From: Thalassovita litoralis
GTDB taxonomy: Bacteria > Pseudomonadota > Alphaproteobacteria > Rhodobacterales > Rhodobacteraceae
Length of the DNA: 64,000 nucleotides
Assembly: GCF_900182725.1 (NCBI RefSeq)
Contig: NZ_FXTO01000011.1
Coordinates: 1-64,000 of the forward strand
Direction: 5' to 3'
The notes under the pieces were generated by a model, which worked only from the letters and a program-made list of their open reading frames with translations, did not search any database and was not told the origin of the DNA. The position numbers were made by a program, and so were the translations under genes. Of the stretch, positions 17,944 through 27,392 are shown piece after piece (within the stretch, counting starts at the first letter, position 1; each line of letters opens with the position of its first letter).

Positions 17944-18609
17944 CTACCCCGTAGCGTCAATCCCACTGATCCCGCGCAGGAACACCCCCAGCGCCAAATC
18001 GCGCCGCTGTGCGCGCTGTTCGGGGCCAAGCATATCAGCACCAGGGTCCAAAAGATGCGGCAACACGTCCTCGAATGTCATATCCAGCAACAGTTCAGCC
18101 GCCTGTTGCGCTGGCACATCGCCTTTGGCGATTTCACCCCGCGCCACGGCCCGGCATAATTCCTGCCGCAGCAATCCAACCATCGGATACCACCCGGCCC
18201 GATGCACCCGCCGCGCCAGTTCCGGAAATTGCTTTTGCCCCGCCACCACGGCCCGCAGCAATTCGATCGAGTTACGTTCCAACCCCGGCATTTTGTTCAC
18301 CGTCAGCAAACGGCGCAAACGGGACTCCAGCGGTAATTCGGATTCTTCGGCGGTCAGCGGGCGGAAAACCTGTTCCACCATCCGCGCCAAAGCCGCCAGC
18401 AACATCGCTTCGCGCGAGGGGAACATCGCATATAATGTGCGCTTTGACATAGACACATGCGCAGCCACATCGGCCATGCTGATCGCATCAAGCGGATGGT
18501 CACACAGCAGCACCGCGACAGCATCCAGCACCATTGCCTCGCGCCGTTCGGGGGCAATTTGTACCGGACGTCCCCGGCGGGATTTGCGATTGACGGTTTC
18601 CTTGCCCAT
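17944..18609 (-). CDS. TetR-family regulator, probable repressor of the RND pump
   Basis: A 221-residue TetR/AcrR protein. Residues about 15-70 form the DNA-binding domain (helix-turn-helix ADVAAHVSMSKRTLYAMFPSREAML). The C-terminal ligand domain contains the LLRAVV and TFEDVLPHLLD helices of AcrR-like regulators. Divergence from the acrAB-like genes with a shared 140-base gap suggests it represses them and itself in the absence of a ligand. The ATG at 18609 is preferred (GGTCAGCC before it); 18639 is a longer option with no ribosome site. Confidence 0.8.
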   Translation of the reverse strand: MGKETVNRKSRRGRPVQIAPERREAMVLDAVAVLLCDHPLDAISMADVAAHVSMSKRTLYAMFPSREAMLLAALARMVEQVFRPLTAEESELPLESRLRRLLTVNKMPGLERNSIELLRAVVAGQKQFPELARRVHRAGWYPMVGLLRQELCRAVARGEIAKGDVPAQQAAELLLDMTFEDVLPHLLDPGADMLGPEQRAQRRDLALGVFLRGISGIDATG

Positions 18610-18672
18610 TGGCTGACCTATTTCCCACAGCAGGGCCATTGTGCCTTAGTGCACAGAACGGCGAACTTTACA

Positions 18673-18686
18673 AAACCTATCGGTTT
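18673..18686. promoter_or_regulatory. candidate operator of the TetR-family regulator
   Basis: AAACC at 18673-18677 and GGTTT at 18682-18686 form an inverted repeat around TATC in the gap between the regulator and the pump genes, where TetR-type repressors usually bind. The arms are short, so this is tentative. Confidence 0.35.
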
Positions 18687-18749
18687 CCTTAACAGTTCAC
18701 AAGACTCGCGGCCCTGCCCGCACCAGATATTTGAATTTCGGAGTAATCC

Positions 18750-19898
18750 ATGCCGGTTCCCCAGTTTCTAAAGGCTGCCACATTTGCAACCATGACCCTG
18801 ACGATGGCGGCCCTGCCCGTCACCGCACAGCAGGCAGGCCAGCAACCCCCGACCGCCGTCACGGTGGTCACACTGAAGGCACAAGATGTCACCCTGACCA
18901 CGCGCCTGCCGGGACGTGTTGCAGCATCGGGTGTGGCGGATGTCCGACCACAGGTTACGGGCATTCTGGTGGAACGGCTGTTCACCGAAGGCCGCCCTGT
19001 CACCGAAGGCGACCTGCTATACCGGATCGACCCCGCCCGCTATGACGCCCAAAAAGCCGCCGCCCAAGCCGCATTGGCGCAGGCACAGGCCACATTGAAA
19101 GCCGCCGAACAAGAGGCCGTGCGCCAGCAAACGCTGCGCGACCGTTCCGTAACCAGCCAGCAAAATCTGGATGATGCTCTGGCACAGCGCGACGTGGCCG
19201 AAGCAGCGGTTCAGGTGGCAAAGGCCAATCTGTTATCTGCCGAAATCGACCAGACCCACACCGAAATCCGCGCCCCCATTTCCGGGGTTGTCGGGCTAAG
19301 CCAGGTGTCGCGCGGCGCGCTTGTGACGGCGGGTCAGGCCAATGCCCTGACCACGATCCGCACCTTGGACCCGGTCCATGTGGACGTGACCCAATCGGCG
19401 GCGGAAATGCTGCGCTGGCGGCGCTCCGGTGGGGCGCCAGCGGATCTGGAACAGGCGGATTCGCAAACAGTGACGCTGAAACTGGCGGATGGCACGACCT
19501 ATGAACAAACCGGCCATTTGTCAGCGGCGGAACCCTATGTGAACGAACAAACCGGCGTTGTGGTGCTGCGGCTGGAATTCCCGAACCCCGATCATCTGCT
19601 GCTGCCCGGTATGTATGTACAGGTAGAATTGCCGCAGGGCATGATTGAAAATGCCATTCTGGCCCCCCAAGAAGGCGTGACCCGCGACCGCCGTGGCCGC
19701 CCGATGGCCATGATTGTCAACGCGCAGAACGTCGTGGAAACCCGCGAACTGACGATCCGGCAGGATCAGGGCGCACAATGGGTTGTGACCGAAGGTCTGA
19801 CAGACGGGGATCGCCTGATCGTGGCCGGTTTCCAGAAAATCGGCAATGGCATGACCGTCACCCCCGAAGAACGCGCCGCCCCGGCAGCGACCCAATAA
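18750..19898 (+). CDS. RND efflux periplasmic adaptor (AcrA-like)
   Basis: A 382-residue membrane-fusion protein that links the inner-membrane RND pump to an outer-membrane channel. It has a signal peptide (residues 1-27, cleaved near TAQ; there is no lipobox Cys), a lipoyl half at GRVAASGVADVRPQV, a coiled-coil hairpin rich in Ala/Gln from about 95 to 165, the second lipoyl half IRAPISGVVGLSQVSRGALV, and the beta-barrel and membrane-proximal domains. Downstream of it lies the pump after 24 bases. No outer-membrane TolC gene is present, so an unlinked TolC must be used. Confidence 0.87.
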   Translation: MPVPQFLKAATFATMTLTMAALPVTAQQAGQQPPTAVTVVTLKAQDVTLTTRLPGRVAASGVADVRPQVTGILVERLFTEGRPVTEGDLLYRIDPARYDAQKAAAQAALAQAQATLKAAEQEAVRQQTLRDRSVTSQQNLDDALAQRDVAEAAVQVAKANLLSAEIDQTHTEIRAPISGVVGLSQVSRGALVTAGQANALTTIRTLDPVHVDVTQSAAEMLRWRRSGGAPADLEQADSQTVTLKLADGTTYEQTGHLSAAEPYVNEQTGVVVLRLEFPNPDHLLLPGMYVQVELPQGMIENAILAPQEGVTRDRRGRPMAMIVNAQNVVETRELTIRQDQGAQWVVTEGLTDGDRLIVAGFQKIGNGMTVTPEERAAPAATQ

Positions 19899-19922
19899 CC
19901 GCAGACAGACAGGACGCTTTTC

Positions 19923-22900
19923 ATGGCCCGTTTCTTTATTGACCGCCCTGTTTTCGCATGGGTGATTTCTATCCTGATTATGGGGATCGGATTGTTATCC
20001 GTCACCACCCTGCCGATTGCACAATATCCACAGATTGCCCCGCCTTCGATCCGCGTCACGGCGGTGTATCCCGGTGCCTCGGCGGAAACTGTTGCCAACA
20101 CGGTCACACAGGTGATCGAACAACAAATGACCGGGCTGGATGGGATGCGCTACATGTCATCCAACTCGACCTCGGCCGGGGCGGCATCCATTACGCTGAC
20201 CTTTGACACCGAAACCGATCCCGATGTGGCACAGGTGCAGGTGCAAAACAAACTGGCGCAGGCGACCAACCTGCTGCCCGAAGCTGTGCAGCGTCAGGGC
20301 GTCCGGGTGCAAAAAGCATCGTCCTCGTTCTTTATGGTGATTGCGCTGATTTCCGAAGATGGCCGTTTGGAACAGGCCGACCTGTCGGATTACATGAGCA
20401 GCAACATGGTGGACGAGTTCAGCCGGATCGAAGGCGTGGGCGGCGTTCAGGTGTTTGGCTCGCCTTATGCGATGCGCATCTGGCTGGACCCGTCGAAGCT
20501 GGCTGCCTATGAAATGACGCCTTCGGATGTGGTGGCGGCGGTATCCGCGCAAAACGCGCAGATTTCTGCCGGGGCATTCGGGTCCATGCCCGCCCCCGCA
20601 GGGCAGCAATTGAACGCCACGATCACCGCGCAATCGCTGCTGTCCACCCCCGAGGATTTTGAAAACATCATCCTGCGGTCGGAAACCGATGGCGGTTTGG
20701 TGATGCTGGCCGATGTCGCCCGCGTGGAAATCGGCGCCGAAACCTATGATTCTATCGCGCGGTTTAACGGCAAACCCTCTGCCGGGATGGCGCTGCAACT
20801 GGCCTCTGGTGCGAATGCGCTGGATACGGCGGAATTGGTCAAACAAAAGGTCGAGGAATTTTCAGCCTTCTTCCCCGACGGGGTTGGCTATGTGATCCCG
20901 TATGACACCACGCCCTTTATCGAAATTTCGATCCATGAGGTGCAGAAAACCCTGTTCGAGGCCATCGGGCTGGTTTTCGTGGTGATGTTGCTGTTCCTGC
21001 AAAACTTCCGCGCCACGATCATTCCCACGCTGGCTGTGCCGGTGGTTATTCTGGGGACGTTCGCCATTCTGGGTCTGGCCGGTTTCACCATCAACACCCT
21101 GACCATGCTGGCGATGGTGCTGGCGATTGGTCTGTTGGTGGATGACGCCATTGTGGTTGTCGAAAACGTTGAACGTATCATCGAAGAAGAAGGGCTTTCC
21201 CCACGCGAGGCCACCCGAAAATCAATGGACCAGATCACCGGCGCCCTGATCGGTGTGGCACTGGTGCTGTCGGCGGTGTTTGTGCCGATGGCATTTTTCG
21301 GCGGCTCTACCGGCGTGATTTACAAACAGTTTTCGATCACGATCGTGTCGGCGATGGGGCTGTCTGTTCTGGTTGCCCTGACGCTGACTCCCGCGCTATG
21401 CGCCACGATCTTGCGCAGCAAAGACGCCCATCACGCCAAACGCGGCCCGTTGGGATGGTTCAATGTGGGCTTTGACAAGCTGACAGGCGGCTATGCCGGG
21501 ACCGTGGGCTATGTGATCCGTCGCCCGCTGCGCATTCTGGTGATCTATCTGGCCATTGGCGGCGGCATTGGCTGGCTGTTCACCAATACGCCCACCGGGT
21601 TCCTGCCGAACGAAGATCAGGGGATTCTGATGACCCTGATTCAGGCCCCCACCGGGGCCACCGCAGAACGCACGCTGGACGTGGTGAAACAAGTCGAAAA
21701 CCATTTCCAGAACGAAGCAGCCGTGCAATCGGCCTTTGGTGTGGTTGGCTTTTCCTTTGCTGGTCAGGGGCAAAACATGGGTCTGGCCTTTGTTCGGATG
21801 AAAGACTGGTCAGAACGCACCGATCCCGCAATGAGCGTGCAAGCGGTGGCGGGACGGGCCTATGGCGCGTTTTCCCAAATCCGTGACGCGCTGGTTTTCC
21901 CCATCGTACCGCCTGCGGTGATCGAATTGGGGAACGTGTCTGGCTTTGATTTCTATCTGACGGCACAAGGCGGACAAACCCATGAACAGCTTTTGGCCGC
22001 ACGGAACCAGCTTTTGGGCATGGCATCGCAAAGCCCGCTGATCGCCTCGGTCCGGCCTTCGGGGTTAGAGGACGCGGCGCAGTTCAAGCTGGATATCGAC
22101 TGGCGGGCCGCTGGGGCGATGGGCGTCAGCCCCGCCAATGTGGGAACGGTTCTGTCCGTGGCATGGGCTGGCACCTATGTGAACGATTTCAACGACAATG
22201 GCCGGATCAAGCGCGTTTACGTGCAGGGCGAACCGGACAGCCGCGCCGTACCGTCGGATTTCGGCAAATGGCGGGTGCGCAACGCGGCCGGGGAACTGGT
22301 GCCGTTTTCCAACTTCACCACCGAACGCTGGCAATATGGCCCGCAGGGGCTAACCCGGTATGGCGGCGTTCCAGCCATGCAAATACAGGGCAGCCCGGTT
22401 CCCGGCGTGTCCACCGGCGAAGCGATGGCCGAGATTGAAAAACTGGTCAGCCAGTTGCCCGGCGGGTTCAAGGCAGAATGGACCGGCCTGTCCCTGGAAG
22501 AACGCGAATCCGGCGGGCAAGCGCCCATGCTGTATGCGCTGTCGCTGGCTGCGATCTTCCTGTGCCTTGCCGCGCTGTACGAAAGCTGGTCCATCCCGTT
22601 CTCGGTCATGCTGGCCATGCCGATTGGTGTGGTCGGAACGCTGGCCGCCGCCTATTGGTTCGGCTTTGAAAACGGCGTGTTCTTTCAGGTAGGTCTGCTG
22701 ACCGTGATCGGTCTGACCGGCAAAAACGCGATCCTGATCGTGGAATTCGCCCGCGAAAGATACGAGGCAGGCGAAGAAATGCTGACCGCCGTGAAAGAAG
22801 CCGCCAAGCAGCGTTTCCGCCCGATCATCATGACCTCGATGGCGTTTTCACTGGGCGTTCTGCCGCTGGCGCTGTCCACCGGGGCGGGGTCTGGCGGGCG

Positions 22901-23021
22901 TACCGCCGTGGGGACCGCCGTTCTGGGTGGCACATTGACCGGCACCATTCTGGGCGTGGTTTTCGTGCCGCTGTTCTTTGTGGTGGTCCAAAAACTGTCC
23001 GGGCGCAAAGGCCGGGGATAA
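19923..23021 (+). CDS. RND multidrug efflux pump, inner-membrane subunit (AcrB-like)
   Basis: A 1032-residue HAE1-type RND transporter, close to the usual length. The proton-relay pair Asp407-Asp408 lies in IGLLVDDAIVVVENVER of helix 4; the helix 10 Lys region is GLTGKNAILIVEFA. The first periplasmic loop starts at QYPQIAPPSI after helix 1 (ARFFIDRPVFAWVISI, the conserved RND N-terminus). It would export lipophilic drugs, bile-like or aromatic compounds with the AcrA-like adaptor encoded before it. A TetR-family gene is divergent. A GC hairpin at 23052-23090 follows the stop. Confidence 0.9.
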   Translation: MARFFIDRPVFAWVISILIMGIGLLSVTTLPIAQYPQIAPPSIRVTAVYPGASAETVANTVTQVIEQQMTGLDGMRYMSSNSTSAGAASITLTFDTETDPDVAQVQVQNKLAQATNLLPEAVQRQGVRVQKASSSFFMVIALISEDGRLEQADLSDYMSSNMVDEFSRIEGVGGVQVFGSPYAMRIWLDPSKLAAYEMTPSDVVAAVSAQNAQISAGAFGSMPAPAGQQLNATITAQSLLSTPEDFENIILRSETDGGLVMLADVARVEIGAETYDSIARFNGKPSAGMALQLASGANALDTAELVKQKVEEFSAFFPDGVGYVIPYDTTPFIEISIHEVQKTLFEAIGLVFVVMLLFLQNFRATIIPTLAVPVVILGTFAILGLAGFTINTLTMLAMVLAIGLLVDDAIVVVENVERIIEEEGLSPREATRKSMDQITGALIGVALVLSAVFVPMAFFGGSTGVIYKQFSITIVSAMGLSVLVALTLTPALCATILRSKDAHHAKRGPLGWFNVGFDKLTGGYAGTVGYVIRRPLRILVIYLAIGGGIGWLFTNTPTGFLPNEDQGILMTLIQAPTGATAERTLDVVKQVENHFQNEAAVQSAFGVVGFSFAGQGQNMGLAFVRMKDWSERTDPAMSVQAVAGRAYGAFSQIRDALVFPIVPPAVIELGNVSGFDFYLTAQGGQTHEQLLAARNQLLGMASQSPLIASVRPSGLEDAAQFKLDIDWRAAGAMGVSPANVGTVLSVAWAGTYVNDFNDNGRIKRVYVQGEPDSRAVPSDFGKWRVRNAAGELVPFSNFTTERWQYGPQGLTRYGGVPAMQIQGSPVPGVSTGEAMAEIEKLVSQLPGGFKAEWTGLSLEERESGGQAPMLYALSLAAIFLCLAALYESWSIPFSVMLAMPIGVVGTLAAAYWFGFENGVFFQVGLLTVIGLTGKNAILIVEFARERYEAGEEMLTAVKEAAKQRFRPIIMTSMAFSLGVLPLALSTGAGSGGRTAVGTAVLGGTLTGTILGVVFVPLFFVVVQKLSGRKGRG

Positions 23022-23051
23022 CCCCTGCCCCTTTCGTCCAAGGATCAAGAC

Positions 23052-23090
23052 GCGCCATCGCCACCCGTGCAAACGGACAGGCGGTGGCGC
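23052..23090 (+). terminator. hairpin after the RND pump gene
   Basis: GCGCCATCGCC (23052-23062) pairs with GGCGGTGGCGC (23080-23090) with one G.U pair, around a 17-base loop. There is no U-tract. It is the only strong structure in the first part of the 290-base gap before isocitrate dehydrogenase and may end or protect the pump transcript. Confidence 0.4.
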
Positions 23091-23252
23091 TGCCGTATCC
23101 CGCCCCCAGATACGCCCATTCCCTGCGCATCGCGGATGCCGTGGCATCATGTCCGCAAGATTTCTGCACTGGCGAATTGATCTTTGCCGCCCCGTGATCT
23201 ATGGGGAGGGCGGAATTTTGCCCCGCGGTTGCAACCACGGGCATCCAAGGGA

Positions 23253-23269
23253 AGCAGCATTATGCTGCT
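23253..23269. promoter_or_regulatory. 17-bp palindrome upstream of isocitrate dehydrogenase
   Basis: AGCAGCAT (23253-23260) and ATGCTGCT (23262-23269) are perfect inverted arms about a central T, 43 bases before the icd start codon. It could be an operator or form a tight hairpin in the leader. No regulator can be named from the sequence. Confidence 0.35.
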
Positions 23270-23311
23270 CTGCGTCACATCCTGCTACCAAAACAAAGAA
23301 AGGTAGAAAAA

Positions 23312-25534
23312 ATGGCTGAAAACTCGACCCCCGACATTTTGTATACCATTGTAGACGAAGCGCCCGAACTGGCCTCGGCCTCGTTCCTGCCGATCATCCG
23401 CAAGTTCGCCTCGGCGGCTGGTGTCAGCGTTGGCACCAAAGACATTTCGCTGGCTGCGCGTATTCTGGCCACCTTCCCCGAAGGTCTGACCGATGCACAA
23501 AAGCAATCGGACGATCTGGCCGAACTGGGCGAATTGGTGAAAACCCCCGATGCCAACGTGATCAAGCTGCCGAACATTTCGGCATCCGTGCCGCAATTGG
23601 TGGCCGCAGTCAAAGAACTGCAATCGCAGGGCTATGACATCCCCGCCTACCCCGAAGACCCCGCAACCGATGCGGAAAAAGCCATTCGCGCCCGCTATGA
23701 CGCGATCAAAGGGTCCGCTGTGAACCCGGTCCTGCGCGAAGGCAACAGCGACCGCCGCGCCGCCAAGGCCGTGAAAAACTATGCCCAGAACAACCCGCAT
23801 TCGATGGGTAAATGGGAAAAAACCTCGAAGACCAAAGTGTCCTCGATGCCCGGCAATGACTTCTACGCGAACGAAGTTGCCGCCACGCTGACCGCCGCAC
23901 AGGCCGGTGCCGCCAAAATCGAATTCGTCGGCAAAGACGGCGCAACCACCGTTCTGAAAGACGGCTGGCCCCTGATCGAAGGCGAAGTGGTCGACGCAAC
24001 CTATATGTCCGTAAAAGCGCTGTCGGCATTCCTGGCAGATGCGATTGAAGACACCAAAAAAGACGGCACGCTGTTTTCGCTGCACATGAAAGCCACGATG
24101 ATGAAGGTGTCGGACCCGATCATCTTTGGCTACGCGGTCAAGGCATGGCTGGCCCCGATCTTCGACAAATATGCCGACGATCTGAAAGCTGCTGGCGTGA
24201 ACGCCAATTCCGGCATGGGCGACGTGCTGGCCCGTATCGCCGCCCTGCCCAACGCAGCCGCGATTCAGGCCGACATTGACGCGCTGACCGCAGACCGCCC
24301 CGGCATGTACATGGTGAACTCCGACAAGGGCATCACCAACCTGCATGTGCCGTCGGATGTGATCATCGACGCCTCCATGCCCGCGCTGATCCGCGCAGGC
24401 GGCAAAGGTTGGGGCGCAGACGGCAAAGAAGCCGATACCAACTGTGTCATCCCCGACAATTGCTATGCCACGGTCTATGACGAAGCGGTGGAATTCTTCA
24501 AAGCCAACGGCGCGCTGGATCCGCGCACCGCAGGCACCGTGCAGAACGTGGGCCTGATGGCCCAGAAAGCCGAAGAATACGGTTCCCACCCCACCACGTT
24601 CGAAGCCCCGGCAGACGGCACCATCCGTATCGTTCTGGCCAATGGCGATGTGCTGCATTCGCTGGACGTCGAAGCCGGTGATATCTGGCGTGCCTGCACC
24701 GCGAAAAAAGCACCGATTGAAAACTGGATTCAACTGGCGATGGATCGTCAGCGCTTGACAGGGTTCCAGGCGATTTTCTGGCTGGATGCAAACCGCGCCC
24801 ATGATGCAGAGCTGATCAAATACGTCAAACCCGCGCTGGAAGCGGCAGGCGTGGCGGATAAGTTTCAGATCATGGCCCCGCGCGAAGCCACCCGCGCCTC
24901 GCTGGAAACGATCACCGCAGGGAACGACAGCATCGCCATCACCGGTAACGTGCTGCGCGACTATCTGACCGACCTGTTCCCGATCTTGGAACTGGGCACC
25001 TCGGCCAAGATGCTGTCGATCGTGAAGCTGATGAATGGCGGCGGCATGTTTGAAACCGGCGCTGGCGGTTCGGCCCCGAAACACGTTGAACAGCTGGTGA
25101 ATGAAAACCACCTGCGCTGGGATTCGATGGGCGAATTCTGCGCCCTGTCGGAATCGCTGAACTTCCTGGCCGATGTGAAGGGCAATGCCAAAGCTGGCGT
25201 TCTGGGCACCGCAGCCGAGGCCGCAACGCAGGGCATTCTGGATAACAACCGTTCGCCCTCGCGCAAGGTTGGCCAGCCGGATAACCGCGACAGCCATTAC
25301 TGGTTCGCCCGCTACTGGGCCGAAGCACTGGCCGCACAGTCGGACGATGCCGAACTGGCCGCCGAATTTGCCCCGGTTGCCAAGGCGCTGGCCGATGGCG
25401 AAGCCGCAATTCTGGCGGAACTGGCCGCAGCACAGGGCGCGGCTGCCGATATCGGCGGCTACTATCACCCCAGCTTTGAAAAGAAAGCGGCCGTGATGCG
25501 CCCCAGCGCCACGCTGAACGCGATCATCGGCTAA
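23312..25534 (+). CDS. icd: NADP-dependent isocitrate dehydrogenase, monomeric type
   Basis: Oxidative decarboxylation of isocitrate to 2-oxoglutarate in the TCA cycle, producing NADPH. The 740-residue length and sequence are those of the monomeric (IDH-II) type, about twice the size of the common dimeric enzyme. Recognisable parts are the N-terminal [13 protein letters not shown], the conserved central [13 protein letters not shown] (substrate Ser/Asp/Arg region), [14 protein letters not shown] and the C-terminal [19 protein letters not shown]. The ATG at 23312 follows AAAGG; upstream codons in the frame have no coding character. A strong terminator follows. Confidence 0.95.
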   Translation: MAENSTPDILYTIVDEAPELASASFLPIIRKFASAAGVSVGTKDISLAARILATFPEGLTDAQKQSDDLAELGELVKTPDANVIKLPNISASVPQLVAAVKELQSQGYDIPAYPEDPATDAEKAIRARYDAIKGSAVNPVLREGNSDRRAAKAVKNYAQNNPHSMGKWEKTSKTKVSSMPGNDFYANEVAATLTAAQAGAAKIEFVGKDGATTVLKDGWPLIEGEVVDATYMSVKALSAFLADAIEDTKKDGTLFSLHMKATMMKVSDPIIFGYAVKAWLAPIFDKYADDLKAAGVNANSGMGDVLARIAALPNAAAIQADIDALTADRPGMYMVNSDKGITNLHVPSDVIIDASMPALIRAGGKGWGADGKEADTNCVIPDNCYATVYDEAVEFFKANGALDPRTAGTVQNVGLMAQKAEEYGSHPTTFEAPADGTIRIVLANGDVLHSLDVEAGDIWRACTAKKAPIENWIQLAMDRQRLTGFQAIFWLDANRAHDAELIKYVKPALEAAGVADKFQIMAPREATRASLETITAGNDSIAITGNVLRDYLTDLFPILELGTSAKMLSIVKLMNGGGMFETGAGGSAPKHVEQLVNENHLRWDSMGEFCALSESLNFLADVKGNAKAGVLGTAAEAATQGILDNNRSPSRKVGQPDNRDSHYWFARYWAEALAAQSDDAELAAEFAPVAKALADGEAAILAELAAAQGAAADIGGYYHPSFEKKAAVMRPSATLNAIIG

Positions 25535-25552
25535 ATCGCTGACATAGAATGG

Positions 25553-25586
25553 AAAACGCCCGCGCCTGTCGCGGGCGTTTTTGTTT
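25553..25586 (+). terminator. rho-independent terminator of isocitrate dehydrogenase
   Basis: AAAACGCCCGCG (25553-25564) pairs with CGCGGGCGTTTT (25570-25581) over 12 bp with a five-base loop, followed by TGTTTT. This is a textbook intrinsic terminator 19 bases after the stop. Confidence 0.9.
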
Positions 25587-25670
25587 TCGGTGGGTGTGGA
25601 CATGTTCAGGCGCTCAACCTGCACTGCGAATCCCCTTGCCGGGCGGGCCGGATTTCGGCCTAATCGGATC

Positions 25671-26348
25671 ATGCGGGTTTTGCTTTTTGCTTTTCTGGTG
25701 CTGTCTGCCTGTGGGCGTCCTTTGACGCCGAATGAAATCGCCTTTGCCGACACATTATTCGCGGATCAGGTTGATCCGGCGCGGGTGCGTTTTGTGCGGG
25801 GACATCTGGCCGAAAGCTATACCTTTCGCTATCAGGCGCGGCCACGCGTGACCTGTATGGAACGCATTTATCCGCCCCCTACGGACCCGGTCATCACCAC
25901 CAGCCCCGGCGCGATTTCTCTGTTTAACAAGGTATTTTACCGCAAGGATATGTATCTGGACGATTACGCCCACGCATCAGGCGGCAAGGGCAACCTCTAT
26001 GCGCTGATGCTGTTCGCGCATGAAATGACCCATGTCTGGCAATGGCAAAACCGCCGCAAAACCGGCTATCACCCGCTGAAGGCAGCACAGGAACACAGAC
26101 CCGGCCACGATCCCTATTTGTTTGATTTAGGCACGCAACCGGCGTTGCTGTCCTATCCATATGAACAACAAGCCGCGATTGTCGAAGAATACGTCTGCTG
26201 CCGCGCACTGGCCCCCAAGGCCGCCCGCACCCAACGCCTGCACGATATGCTAAGCCGGAACATACCCGTGGCGCGGCTGTCGCAAATCGTGGAAAATCAC
26301 GCTTTTGTGCCCTGGAAAGGCGCTGATCTGAACGGGATTTGCGACTGA
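25671..26348 (+). CDS. lipoprotein with HExxH zinc-protease motif (function unknown)
   Basis: A 225-residue predicted lipoprotein. The signal peptide is MRVLLFAFLVLSAC with the lipobox LSAC and lipidated Cys14. The mature protein has the motif HEMTHVWQWQ at 117-126, a true HExxH zinc-binding signature, in a hydrophobic helix (YALMLFAHEMTH); a downstream Glu in the EEYVCC segment near residue 180 could be the third ligand (gluzincin style). Two vicinal Cys follow it. The protein therefore looks like a membrane-attached peptidase of the cell envelope, but no substrate can be named. The start at 25671 is chosen because it gives the lipoprotein signal; the ribosome site is weak. Confidence 0.65.
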   Translation: MRVLLFAFLVLSACGRPLTPNEIAFADTLFADQVDPARVRFVRGHLAESYTFRYQARPRVTCMERIYPPPTDPVITTSPGAISLFNKVFYRKDMYLDDYAHASGGKGNLYALMLFAHEMTHVWQWQNRRKTGYHPLKAAQEHRPGHDPYLFDLGTQPALLSYPYEQQAAIVEEYVCCRALAPKAARTQRLHDMLSRNIPVARLSQIVENHAFVPWKGADLNGICD

Positions 26349-26360
26349 CCCCACCGCCGC

Positions 26361-26403
26361 GCGGGCGGAAGGGACAGGATCGAGTATTTTTGGCAAGATG
26401 AAA
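26361..26403 (+). repeat. dispersed intergenic repeat, copy A
   Basis: Core GAGTATTT-TTG-GCAAGATGAAA at 26382-26403. The G/C-rich flank 26361-26381 matches the flank of copy B at 30354-30396 without gaps; 37 of 43 aligned bases are identical. It ends eight bases beyond the stop codon of the cytochrome gene on the opposite strand. A short GC hairpin (CCGCC/GGCGG) lies just before it. Confidence 0.8.
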
Positions 26404-26410
26404 CGACGCG

Positions 26411-26818
26411 TCAGCGCCCGCGCTGGATGCTTTCCAGATAAGCCACAAGCGCGGCCAGCGGGCGTGGGACCGGGGAAAACTCATCTTCGGCCAGTTGCAC
26501 GGGAACGGTATCGCCCTCTAGCAGCGCGCCATATTCCGGCATCACCTGATCGCGGCCCTGCATCCGGGTATAGCCGTCGATCTGCGACAGCACCTTGGCC
26601 GTGGGGAAACTGCCGCCCGCGCGGGCGGAAATCAGCGTCAGGTCCGGGGGGGCCGTGGGCAAATCGCGGGCCAGTTCACCGCCGCCCCGCGCATCCGTAC
26701 CGTGGCAGACCGCGCAATTGTCAGCGAACAGCTTTTGCCCCTCAACAGGTTCCGGCATCCAGTCCGGTTTGCATCCAGCCAGCAGAACCAGCCCCGTAAT
26801 CGCCATTGCCTTGTGCAT
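26411..26818 (-). CDS. small c-type cytochrome, probable lipoprotein
   Basis: A 135-residue monoheme cytochrome. From the ATG at 26818 a short signal runs to lipobox LLAGC (Cys16). The heme site is CAVCH at 35-39 and a Met ligand is available in QVMPEYG near residue 92. The N-terminal Pro-Glu tether (DWMPEPVEG) would hold the heme domain away from the membrane. The start at 26818 is chosen over 26821 because it gives better spacing to AAGGGG. It follows a second cytochrome gene by 24 bases; together they could carry electrons to a periplasmic oxidase or enzyme not in the window. Confidence 0.78.
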   Translation of the reverse strand: MHKAMAITGLVLLAGCKPDWMPEPVEGQKLFADNCAVCHGTDARGGGELARDLPTAPPDLTLISARAGGSFPTAKVLSQIDGYTRMQGRDQVMPEYGALLEGDTVPVQLAEDEFSPVPRPLAALVAYLESIQRGR

Positions 26819-26842
26819 CATATCCCCTTTGGTCAACAGGTA

Positions 26843-27241
26843 TCAGCCCTGCAAGGATAGCAGATAGGCCACAAGATCGGCAATCGCCCGGCTGACCAGA
26901 ACGGGCTGACCGCTGGCGGTTTTCAGGGCGGTATCGTCGCCTTCAAAAAACTCTCCATAGACCGGCATAGCGCTGCCATGACTGACCAAGGGTTCGCGCC
27001 CATCAATCCGGCGCACCACGCGCAACAGCGGAAATTCACCATTATTTTCAGCAGAAAGGCGGGTCAAATCCTTGGGTTGCACCACCAAGGCCGGGGCCAT
27101 CGGACCATTGCCATTCGCGGCCTGCCCGTGACAGGTGGCGCAATGTTTGACGTACAGCGCCCGACCGATTTCAGCCTCTTGCGCGGGGGCTGCCCCCGCC
27201 AAGGCCAACAAGACCAGAGTAGCAAAGGTGATGGTTTTCAT
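26843..27241 (-). CDS. small periplasmic c-type cytochrome
   Basis: A 132-residue monoheme cytochrome c. The signal peptide (residues 1-20, ending APAQ) has no lipobox, so the mature protein is soluble in the periplasm. The heme site is CATCHGQAANGNGP at 34-47, and the axial Met is in GSAMPVYGEFFEGDD. It is clearly related to the lipoprotein cytochrome encoded downstream (same G-N-G-P, P-x-D-L-T, R-I-D-G and M-P-x-Y-G landmarks), so the pair probably arose by duplication. GGAG lies ten bases before the ATG at 27241. The partner complex is not encoded nearby. Confidence 0.8.
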   Translation of the reverse strand: MKTITFATLVLLALAGAAPAQEAEIGRALYVKHCATCHGQAANGNGPMAPALVVQPKDLTRLSAENNGEFPLLRVVRRIDGREPLVSHGSAMPVYGEFFEGDDTALKTASGQPVLVSRAIADLVAYLLSLQG

Positions 27242-27392
27242 GGGGGTCTCCGTTGTTATGCCCACCGTTACAGTGTTTCATAATCTGCAAACCGTGGCTT
27301 TGATCCGCATCATAGCGCCTCCCCTACATCAGGCGCGTGACATTCCATTTCGGTTTCGCCATCCTGCGCCCGGAACCGGCAAGGAGGAACAC

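Noticed and set aside
23285-25753. 822-codon open frame antisense to isocitrate dehydrogenase
   Set aside because: It mirrors the icd coding sequence in the opposite strand, is rich in His, Gln and Gly as shadow frames are, has no ribosome site and no family resemblance; the sense strand has full icd conservation.
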